Shown here one piece after another: positions 43,943 through 51,854 of a DNA stretch of 64,000 nucleotides; positions within the stretch are counted from its first letter, which is position 1, and every line of letters starts with the position of its first letter. The stretch lies in the NCBI RefSeq assembly GCF_001262605.1, contig NZ_LGTC01000001.1:620001-684000 (forward strand), given 5' to 3'. This DNA comes from Pseudobacteroides cellulosolvens ATCC 35603 = DSM 2933. Lineage in GTDB: Bacteria > Bacillota > Clostridia > Acetivibrionales > DSM-2933. The notes beneath the pieces are model-generated. The model had not been told where the DNA came from. It saw nothing but the letters and a program-made list of their open reading frames with translations, and searched no databases. A program made the translations under genes and the position numbers.

Positions 43943-46096
43943 GTGAACTGGATGCTTGATAGCATTTATTTAAAAAGTGAATTTATAAACCAGGAAATTG
44001 ACGGGTATATCCTTGATTTACTTGTAATTTTGGATATTAAAATACTCAGGCTTCTCATAAAAATTCAAAATGCTTGTGTTGAATCTTCAAACCAAGGTTT
44101 TTCAATGAACTTTGTTGAAATTTTTAAGCTTTTTACAAATGAAGGTGAGATCCATAATACTGAAGAATTGCAGCAATTAAAGGGTGCATATATTTCAAGG
44201 GAGATGTCTATAGAGCATAAACGTCAAAAAAATAACCTGGATCTGTTGTGTGAGAAATTCTCACTATCATGGTTTGAAAGGCAGGTTATGATTATGAGCC
44301 TTGCAGCTGAACTGCACCCAAAATATGAAAAAGCATATGGTCTTATAGCTGATGACATTTCTGTAAAATACCCTACTATGGAAATTGTTTTAAAAATATT
44401 ATTCGATGACCAGCTGGATTTTATCAAGCATAAACGGCAGTGGATAAATGGCGGTTCTTTGCAAAAATTCCTATTATCTGATTCCCCGTGGAACCAATAT
44501 GGTCAAAATAGGGAAATGCGGCTGGATTCTAAAATTGTGTACTTTATATTAGGAATGGATAAACTACCCTATGAGCTTGAAAATCATATTGAAATTTTTC
44601 ATCCCGATGAGATTCTTCCACCAATCCTTACAAAAATGGATCTTCAGGAAAGTCTGCGAAGCTATTATAACGCTGCTTTGCAGGACAATGAAACCATCCT
44701 GATAAATCTGGAAGGGGCATATGGAACAGGAAAAACCTTTCAGTTAAAGCATTTATGCTATGGTATTGGTAGAAAGCTGCTGCTCGTAGATATGAAATTG
44801 TTTCTATCCGATGCAAGCCCTGAAAAGATCATAAAATCCATACTATGTGAAAAGATTCTTCAAGATGCTGTCCTTGCGATAAAAATGCCTGAAACCATTG
44901 AAGATAAATTAATATCCATATTGCATCAGCTAAAAACTGAGTTTATTAAAGAATATCCGTTTGGTGAGGCATTATATATTATTTCAACAGATTCCTTAAA
45001 AAAATATCATACAGGGCAAAAGGATAAGATCCTTCATTATAAATTGGACTTGCCCTGTGAACAGGAGAGAAAGATAATCTGGCAAACCATTGGAAAGCAA
45101 TATAAATTCAGCACCCAGATTAACTGGGGGGAATTTGCATCTAAGTTTCGGTTTACACCTGGACAAATAAAAGATACCTTCGAACTAGCTAATATGAACT
45201 CTGCTGGAAAAAGGAGTAAACCAGAAGGTATTGATCAAAGCAGCCTGATTTCAGCTTGTTATCAAAATGGTAAAAGCCACCTTATTACCAAAGCAAGAAA
45301 AATTGAAACAAAATTTCAATGGGAAGATATTATTCTTCCGGATGATGCAAAGAGTTTGTTAAAAGATGCCTGTAATCAGATGAAATTCAGGCAAACGGTA
45401 TTTGGAGACTGGGGGTTTGAGAAAAAACTATCATACGGTAAAGGGCTAAGTATTCTTTTTTCCGGACCGCCAGGTACAGGAAAGACAATGTCGGCACAGG
45501 TTGTGGCAAATGAACTCCAATTGGAACTGTACAAGGTAGATATAGCAAATTTGGTAAGCAAATACATCGGTGAAACTGAAAAAAACCTGGAAGGGATATT
45601 TGATGAAGCACAACTTAGTAATGCAATACTCTTTTTTGATGAAGCCGATGCTATTTTCGGCAAACGCACCGAAGTTAAGGACTCCCATGATAGACATGCC
45701 AATGTTGAAACGTCTTATTTGCTTCAAAGAATAGAAGAGTATGAAGGAGTCACTATTCTGGCTACTAATTATGTAAAAAATATTGATGAGGCATTTCTGC
45801 GACGTATTAATTTTGTAATTGAATTTCCATTTCCTGATGCTGCTTATAGAGAAAAGATTTGGCGATCCATATTCCCTAAAGAAACCCCTTTACAGGAAGG
45901 TATTGAGTTTTCGTTGATTTCAAAAAAATTCGAAGTAAGCGGTGGAAACATTAAAAATATTGCAATTTCAGCTGCTTTTATTGCAGCAGAAAAAAATGAA
46001 CCTGTGGGTACTTGTCACATTATTAAAGCAGCACGAAACGAATTAAACAAAATCGGAAAGATGATTAATTTGGATGACTTGGAAGAGTATTTATAG
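43943..46096 (+). CDS. eCIS AAA+ ATPase (Afp15/Pvc15-like)
   Basis: This is a 717-residue protein with two P-loop regions. A first, weaker one (GAYGTGKT, residue ~257) is followed by a canonical AAA+ module (GPPGTGKT near 507, LFFDEADAIFG near 562, LATNYVKNIDEAFLRR). The N-terminal ~250 residues are the helical domain of the family. In Afp and PVC this ATPase is needed for cargo loading or particle maturation and is not part of the shaft. The GTG at 43943 or the ATG at 43952 could be the start. It overlaps the start region of the DUF4157 gene. Confidence 0.9.
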   Translation: MNWMLDSIYLKSEFINQEIDGYILDLLVILDIKILRLLIKIQNACVESSNQGFSMNFVEIFKLFTNEGEIHNTEELQQLKGAYISREMSIEHKRQKNNLDLLCEKFSLSWFERQVMIMSLAAELHPKYEKAYGLIADDISVKYPTMEIVLKILFDDQLDFIKHKRQWINGGSLQKFLLSDSPWNQYGQNREMRLDSKIVYFILGMDKLPYELENHIEIFHPDEILPPILTKMDLQESLRSYYNAALQDNETILINLEGAYGTGKTFQLKHLCYGIGRKLLLVDMKLFLSDASPEKIIKSILCEKILQDAVLAIKMPETIEDKLISILHQLKTEFIKEYPFGEALYIISTDSLKKYHTGQKDKILHYKLDLPCEQERKIIWQTIGKQYKFSTQINWGEFASKFRFTPGQIKDTFELANMNSAGKRSKPEGIDQSSLISACYQNGKSHLITKARKIETKFQWEDIILPDDAKSLLKDACNQMKFRQTVFGDWGFEKKLSYGKGLSILFSGPPGTGKTMSAQVVANELQLELYKVDIANLVSKYIGETEKNLEGIFDEAQLSNAILFFDEADAIFGKRTEVKDSHDRHANVETSYLLQRIEEYEGVTILATNYVKNIDEAFLRRINFVIEFPFPDAAYREKIWRSIFPKETPLQEGIEFSLISKKFEVSGGNIKNIAISAAFIAAEKNEPVGTCHIIKAARNELNKIGKMINLDDLEEYL

Positions 46097-46131
46097 TGAA
46101 TGGAACAAAATGTGGAAGGATGGTGGAAAAA

Positions 46132-46809
46132 ATGTTTGAGAATAAGAGTTTAAAGAGAAATGAAGGAGATAAGCAGGTTAGTGCAAGTAATAAAAATATC
46201 CAACGAAAGTCTAATTCAACTAAGCTAATTCAAAGGGCTGTCTTATCTCAAAATAACTTGGTAACCGGTGATACCGCACAGTTTAAGAAATTGGTGGGAA
46301 ACCATGGGTTGAACAATTTATTTAGCACTAAACCTTTGCAACGGGAAGTTAGTCCTGATGAAGAGGAAGAATCACTTCAGATGAAAAAGGATAGCAATGC
46401 AGGATATCAGACGTTTGTAAATTTAGAAAACACAAGACCCTTGCAAAGGGTAGCTGATCCAGAAGAAGAGGAAGAGCCCCTTCAGATGAAAAAAGAAAAC
46501 AATACAGGTATGCCTGATCAGCTCAAGTCAGGGGTTGAAAGCATTTCTGGCATAGATATGAGTGATGTCAGGGTTCACTACAATTCTGACAAACCTGCCC
46601 AGGTTGGTGCATTGGCGTATACCCAGGGAACAGATATCCATGTTGCATCAGGTCAGGAGAAGCATCTGGCTCATGAAGCATGGCATGTGGTGCAGCAAGC
46701 CCAGGGTCGGGTTCAACCAACAATGCAGCTAAGGGATGTGGCAGTTAACGATGATCCTGGGTTGGAGCATGAAGCAGATGTAATGGGAAGCAGGGCTTTA
46801 AGTATATAG
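46132..46809 (+). CDS. eCIS-associated DUF4157 metalloprotease-like protein
   Basis: This 225-residue protein has a DUF4157 domain in its second half (SDVRVHYNSDKPAQVGALAY, KHLAHEAWHVVQQAQGRV). HEAWH at about residue 180 is an HExxH zinc-binding motif. The first half is low-complexity with repeated I/L-Q-R and acid-rich LQMKK blocks. The ATG at 46132 has GGATGGTGG upstream; a GTG at 46096 overlapping the ATPase stop is an alternative. Its MFENKSLKRN start and NIQRKS resemble the effector leaders, so it may also be loaded, or may process cargo. Confidence 0.85.
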   Translation: MFENKSLKRNEGDKQVSASNKNIQRKSNSTKLIQRAVLSQNNLVTGDTAQFKKLVGNHGLNNLFSTKPLQREVSPDEEEESLQMKKDSNAGYQTFVNLENTRPLQRVADPEEEEEPLQMKKENNTGMPDQLKSGVESISGIDMSDVRVHYNSDKPAQVGALAYTQGTDIHVASGQEKHLAHEAWHVVQQAQGRVQPTMQLRDVAVNDDPGLEHEADVMGSRALSI

Positions 46810-46846
46810 TCAAACGAGGAATAAAACTAGAAGATATGGAGGAAAT

Positions 46847-48016
46847 ATGGATAATTTATACTATGATTTTAATTTGCTAGGTGATTATATCGATGCACTA
46901 ATGCCAAAACTTCGAATTGCTGTTATTTATGGAGGAGATAGTAAAGAGGCGGGCTCCGTACTCTACAGTACTTATAACACAAGATCGTGGAAAAGCTATA
47001 AAACTGTAGCATCTGAAATAAAAACTTCATTAGAACAAATTGGGTTTAAAAATGTATTCTTATTTCCTGATAATATGGAACTTACAAAGAATCTCAAAGA
47101 TAACAGAATTCATATGGTATGGCTTAATACAGGAGGTGTTCAGGGGGACAACCCTATGTGCCATACGGCAGCTTTGCTTGAAATGCTCGGAATCCCTTAT
47201 GTGGGCCATAGCCCTATGAATTATACAATTCTTGATAACAAGCATGTTTTTAAGTATTTTTCAAAAGGAATTGGAATAAATACTGCACCATTTGTTACAT
47301 GGGATATGTCAAAAGGCTTGTTCATACCCGAAAGAAACAATCTTTTTAAGTCAGTATTCAAAGACTATGATGGACCTTTTATAGCAAAACCGATTTCAGG
47401 ACGTGCTTCAAATCATGTTTTATTTGTTAAATCTGGTTTTGAGCTACAGGAAGCTATATCAGAAATTTTTGCTGCAACTCAAAATATTGTTTTAATAGAG
47501 AAGTACCTTCCGGGAAGGGAGTACTGTGTTGCTGTAAGCGGAAACGTTAAATATAGGGCAGGCTCTTTTGTAAAGATGTCTAAGCCATTTGTGTTTTCAG
47601 AAATCGAGAGGGTGTTGGATGAAGATGAATTGATATTTACATCAATGGATAAACGCAATATTACAGATAATAGAGCTATTCTTCTATCTGATGAAATCCA
47701 GAGTAAAGTAAAGTATAAGCTAGGTGAAATCGGAAGGTGGGTTCATGAGGCATATAGTTTGAATACTCTGGTTCGGATAGACATTAGGGAGGATAAAGAT
47801 GGTTCGCTGAACGTTCTGGAGGTCAACCCAAAACCTGACTTGAAAAAGCCCCAGGATGGAGTTATCAGCCTGGTATGTAAAGGCTTGGAGGAACACAATA
47901 TGTCTTATAACGATTTGATTTTAAGTATTTTTGCTAATCAAATGGACTATCTTTTAGTAAACCGTAAATCTTCAATGCAGCACATATACAACCTTTTACA
48001 GAAGGAAATTTGTTGA
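46847..48016 (+). CDS. ATP-grasp protein, D-alanine-D-alanine ligase-like
   Basis: This 389-residue protein has the Ddl order: N-terminal Rossmann-like part (LRIAVIYGGDSKEAG), HMVWLNTGGVQGDNP, then ATP-grasp (PFIAKPISGRASNHVLFV, NIVLIEKYLPGREYCVAVSG) and the metal-binding RIDIREDKDGSLNVLEVNPKP. GGAGGA precedes the ATG. Its stop overlaps the next start (TGATG), linking it to three membrane or exported partners. Divergence from normal Ddl and this company suggest an amide-forming enzyme for a signalling or surface molecule rather than routine wall synthesis. Confidence 0.8.
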   Translation: MDNLYYDFNLLGDYIDALMPKLRIAVIYGGDSKEAGSVLYSTYNTRSWKSYKTVASEIKTSLEQIGFKNVFLFPDNMELTKNLKDNRIHMVWLNTGGVQGDNPMCHTAALLEMLGIPYVGHSPMNYTILDNKHVFKYFSKGIGINTAPFVTWDMSKGLFIPERNNLFKSVFKDYDGPFIAKPISGRASNHVLFVKSGFELQEAISEIFAATQNIVLIEKYLPGREYCVAVSGNVKYRAGSFVKMSKPFVFSEIERVLDEDELIFTSMDKRNITDNRAILLSDEIQSKVKYKLGEIGRWVHEAYSLNTLVRIDIREDKDGSLNVLEVNPKPDLKKPQDGVISLVCKGLEEHNMSYNDLILSIFANQMDYLLVNRKSSMQHIYNLLQKEIC

Positions 48017-50439
48017 TGGATATGAAGCGTAGGATTATGAAAAAGCTAATTAGAAGTATACCCATATTGAGCATATTAGCAATTGTACTGCTTATTCAGG
48101 TTTTAGTAGGCATGGGAGAGGCAGTCAGAACTTATTCGGAGTATTACTTTGATAGGATATATGCTGATGGAGAATCTTTAAAAAATTCTATTGAAAGCAT
48201 ATTGAATGCAGGCACACCTTTAAAATATGCAGATGTTGACACACTAGCAAACCTGTTGGATAAGGAACCCGCTGGTATAACCAAAATCGAGATATGGGAT
48301 GGAAATGATATTGTTTACCCAAAATCCGAGGAAGAAACATATAAGAAAGTTATATATGAAAAATTCTTAGAAGTTACTGAAATAGGTGGTTTGAAACGGG
48401 ATAAGAATAAAACTGATTCAAAACCATTGGAAATACTTTACAGAGTCCAAAAGAGCCTTCTTAATTATAAAGTAGATATTCCTTTAAAAAATAAAATTGA
48501 TCAGGAGCAGTCGGGAACTATATCTATTATAATATCCAAAAAAGTAATATCACAAAAAATAGCTTATTACTTCAGAATTGTTTACACTTTTTTTATTGTT
48601 GCTATCATGATGTATGTCATTTTCCTTCTTAAAACCGAACATAAATGGAAGCACAGATGGAAGATGTGGGTTACATCTTCTTTCTGTATAGCTTTTATGA
48701 TGATGATGGGATTGATCATTTTTACACTTATCAATATTTATCTTGATGGAATTACAGGAAAGACATATGGGGTTACCAATTCGCTTACCCATAGACTTAA
48801 ATCAGCGTGTGAGCTCGGGTTGGATCTTGAAAAGTTTACAAATGATATAGATAACATGTTTAGTAAGTGCATATCTTCTAATAGTGAAATAAGACGTATT
48901 TTGTTAGAGAAAAATGGGAAAATAGTATCAAGTATTGATAAGGAAACAAAAGGAAGTACCTTGGATAGTCAAACACAACTACTAAAGACTGATTATATCA
49001 ATACTTATGGAGATATCATTTGTAGTGAACATTCAAGCTATAAGATAAATATTTATGTTTATAAAAATGCTATATACAAAAAGCTTATAAGAAATATAAA
49101 AAACTTTTTGGTTCTTTTAATTGCTCTTTTCTTTGTGGCTGCACTTTTTATTAATTTAATAATTTCTTTAAGACAAAAGGTTGAAGAGGAAGATAATAAT
49201 TTAATTGAAAATATAAGTGATTATAGTGATTATAAAATAAACCTAATAAAGCCCATTTATTTTATTGCTGCTTTTGGGGAAGGCTGTATAACTTCGTTTT
49301 TCCCTAACTATGTTAATGAAAGAGCAGCGGGTATAAATGGTGCAGCATCACTAATTATCACATTGTATTCAATCATATTTACTCTTTCTTTGTACCCTGC
49401 AGCTAAAGTTGTTTCAAGGAAAGGAGAAAAGTCAATACTTTGCCTGGGAATTGCAATTTACTCATTTTCCATGCTGATTTTAGTAATTGATATTCATTGG
49501 CAGCTGATTTTTGTTTCAAGATTACTGGCAGCCATAGGACAGGCTGTGATATTTGCAGGTGTGCAGTCCTATATTTTGAGAAATACAGGAGAGGGACAAA
49601 AGACCAAGAGTTCAGCAATAATTGTCTTTGGATTTAACGGAGGCATGATTGCAGGTACGTCTCTAGGTGCACTTGGTTTAAACTATTTAGGTAAGTCAGG
49701 TGTTTTTTTGGGGATAGTAGTGGTGTCTTTACCTTTAATCATTTATTCTATTTTACTATTGCCTAAAAAAGAGAATGACACAAACAATTTAAAGAAAGAA
49801 AAGTCAATGCAAAAAAGACATTGGATTGAAACATTAAAAATAGTGATCCTTGATATAGGGTTTTTAAAGAGTGTTTTCTTAGTGGGTATTTCAACAAAAA
49901 TGATTCTTTCAGGTTTTGTCACTTTTGCACTTCCTTTAGCAATACTATCAGGCTATAAAAAAGATGATATTGGTCAGATAATAATGATTTACTATGCAGG
50001 TGTACTGCTTTCCAGTATTTATTCATCAAAGCTTTCAGATAAGCTGGGTAAAACCCGTAATATATTATTTTTCGGTATGTTGGGAAGTGGAGCAGGACTT
50101 GCATTGATAGGTGCAAATAGCAATTTATCACAAATAGAATTTCCATATTTCCTTATTGCCGGAGTAGCATTACTGGGAGTAGCTCATGGATTTATCAATG
50201 CTCCTATAAATACACACATAATAAACACGAACGCTGCTTTAAAAATTGGGCAAATGTCTATTGCATCCATATATAAGATGCTGGAACGGATTGGTCATAT
50301 GGCAGGTCCTATTGTTTTCAGCCAGATTATTTATTTGAATAAGAAAACCCCACTTGCTTTTGTATATGTTGGTGTTGTGGTGATAGTTTTCGGATTGTTA
50401 TTTAAAATAGGGTTAAAGAGTGAGGAAGTATACAAGTGA
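48016..50439 (+). CDS. Membrane sensor-MFS transporter fusion
   Basis: This is an 807-residue protein. A membrane span (~8-32) is followed by an extracellular domain (~35-185), two spans (~190-250), a second extracellular domain (~255-355) and another span. Then comes a 12-span-type MFS transporter from ~405 on (IYFIAAFGEGCITSFFPNYV, SRLLAAIGQAVIFAGVQSYI, SSIYSSKLSDKLGKTRN). The outer domains look like extracytoplasmic ligand sensors. Sensor domains fused to an MFS carrier are unusual. The ATG overlaps the ATP-grasp stop. A ligand-controlled export or uptake role is inferred. Confidence 0.75.
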   Translation: MDMKRRIMKKLIRSIPILSILAIVLLIQVLVGMGEAVRTYSEYYFDRIYADGESLKNSIESILNAGTPLKYADVDTLANLLDKEPAGITKIEIWDGNDIVYPKSEEETYKKVIYEKFLEVTEIGGLKRDKNKTDSKPLEILYRVQKSLLNYKVDIPLKNKIDQEQSGTISIIISKKVISQKIAYYFRIVYTFFIVAIMMYVIFLLKTEHKWKHRWKMWVTSSFCIAFMMMMGLIIFTLINIYLDGITGKTYGVTNSLTHRLKSACELGLDLEKFTNDIDNMFSKCISSNSEIRRILLEKNGKIVSSIDKETKGSTLDSQTQLLKTDYINTYGDIICSEHSSYKINIYVYKNAIYKKLIRNIKNFLVLLIALFFVAALFINLIISLRQKVEEEDNNLIENISDYSDYKINLIKPIYFIAAFGEGCITSFFPNYVNERAAGINGAASLIITLYSIIFTLSLYPAAKVVSRKGEKSILCLGIAIYSFSMLILVIDIHWQLIFVSRLLAAIGQAVIFAGVQSYILRNTGEGQKTKSSAIIVFGFNGGMIAGTSLGALGLNYLGKSGVFLGIVVVSLPLIIYSILLLPKKENDTNNLKKEKSMQKRHWIETLKIVILDIGFLKSVFLVGISTKMILSGFVTFALPLAILSGYKKDDIGQIIMIYYAGVLLSSIYSSKLSDKLGKTRNILFFGMLGSGAGLALIGANSNLSQIEFPYFLIAGVALLGVAHGFINAPINTHIINTNAALKIGQMSIASIYKMLERIGHMAGPIVFSQIIYLNKKTPLAFVYVGVVVIVFGLLFKIGLKSEEVYK

Positions 50440-50480
50440 TAATAATAATGGAAATTATGTTTTAATTGGGGGTAAGGACG

Positions 50481-51827
50481 ATGAATTGCATAAACTCTAA
50501 AAGGGCATTTTTGCTATTTATTGCTGTTGTGTCTTTAATAGTTATATACCTTATATCAGGAAAATTTCAATCAACAGACAAAACACATACTTTGACGGAT
50601 TGTTCTAATTCCACGGACAATATAAAAAAGGATGGCGTTGCCAATAAAAAAGGTGGCAATAGTTATGAATCTAGGGAGATTGACTGGTATAAATTTAAAC
50701 CTGTTTCAAAGAGCTATTGGAATATTAGCTTCATTGATAATAACAAATGTGAAATAAAATCAAATAGATATAGACAAAGTGAAAAGAGAATTCTTGTTGT
50801 GTTGCAGGAAAAAATAGTTGATTCAACGGTAGGCTCCATTGATGGTATAAATCCTTTTGAAATCACATTAAATAAAATATTGGATGTTTTTGCAAAAGAT
50901 AAAATAGGTTGTACATTAACGGTTTTTTGCCTGGATAATAAGAATATCCATAGGAAGATGGCATTATTAAACGAATTGAATGAGACAAATAAAAACAGTA
51001 ATATATTTGATTTGATCATTTCAATAGGATCTGAATCGACAGATTTCTTATATAAACAATATAAAGGGAATATACCTGTTGTGACTGCATGTTCCAAAGA
51101 TCCAGGTTTAATGGGGTATTTAGGAAACAATCAAACCCGAAAAAGTAACTTTGCATTTACTTCTCTCAATGTACCTGTTGATATACAAATAAATCAGTTA
51201 AAAATTATCTATTCGCCGGAAAATGGAAGGGAGGAATTGAAAAATATAGCGATAATTTATGATGTAGACAATGATAGTGCTATAAAAACCCAGGTAAAGC
51301 CTTTGGAGCAACAAGCCAAATGTAATAAAATAAAAACATTTAAAGTTGGGATTAAAGAAGAACAAGACTTAGAGACAAATATGAAAAAAGTATTGGGTGG
51401 CATGAAGGCAACAGATAAGTACTTGGAAAAAAGTTTATTCTGGATTACAGGCTGCACGAAATTATTTGACAAAATAAATTTGATTAACAAATATTCTGAG
51501 AAAGTACCTGTTTTAAGTGCTGTCCCTGATGTGGTAAGGGCGGGTGATGAGAGTGCAATTTTATCTATCGGAATCAGTTTTGAGAACAATGCATGTTTAG
51601 CTGCACAATACGCTGTGGATGTATTAAGAGGGTCTGATCCTGGGAGAATGGAAGTAGGTGTTATTTACCCGCCTGATATGGTTATTAATTTAAAAAAGGC
51701 CGAGGAAGCTAATTTTAAAATACCATTAGGTTTTATCGAAAGGGCAAATTTAATATTTGATTATACTGGTAAAAAGGTAAGGGAATTTGGAAAAAATATA
51801 AAAACAATAAAAGTGGAAGTTCATTAA
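50481..51827 (+). CDS. ABC_sub_bind-type periplasmic-binding-like protein, membrane-anchored
   Basis: This is a 448-residue protein. One N-terminal span (RAFLLFIAVVSLIVIYLISG) anchors it outside the membrane. Residues ~110-420 match the ABC_sub_bind two-lobe fold (NPFEITLNKILDVF, DLIISIGSESTDFLYKQY, IPVVTACSKDPGLMGYLG, NIAIIYDVDNDSAIKTQV). No ABC ATPase or permease is near. The next gene carries a Cache and channel-like architecture, so the protein may present a ligand to it. The start at 50481 follows GGGGGTAAGG. Confidence 0.75.
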   Translation: MNCINSKRAFLLFIAVVSLIVIYLISGKFQSTDKTHTLTDCSNSTDNIKKDGVANKKGGNSYESREIDWYKFKPVSKSYWNISFIDNNKCEIKSNRYRQSEKRILVVLQEKIVDSTVGSIDGINPFEITLNKILDVFAKDKIGCTLTVFCLDNKNIHRKMALLNELNETNKNSNIFDLIISIGSESTDFLYKQYKGNIPVVTACSKDPGLMGYLGNNQTRKSNFAFTSLNVPVDIQINQLKIIYSPENGREELKNIAIIYDVDNDSAIKTQVKPLEQQAKCNKIKTFKVGIKEEQDLETNMKKVLGGMKATDKYLEKSLFWITGCTKLFDKINLINKYSEKVPVLSAVPDVVRAGDESAILSIGISFENNACLAAQYAVDVLRGSDPGRMEVGVIYPPDMVINLKKAEEANFKIPLGFIERANLIFDYTGKKVREFGKNIKTIKVEVH

Positions 51828-51854
51828 ATAGCAAAGATAGGAGGATCATCAGCA

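Noticed and set aside
16035..46809. Prophage or type VI secretion system instead of eCIS
   Set aside because: No terminase, portal, capsid, holin or lysin for a phage, and no TssJ/TssL/TssM membrane complex or ClpV for T6SS. DUF4255, the Afp15-type ATPase and DUF4157 point to eCIS.
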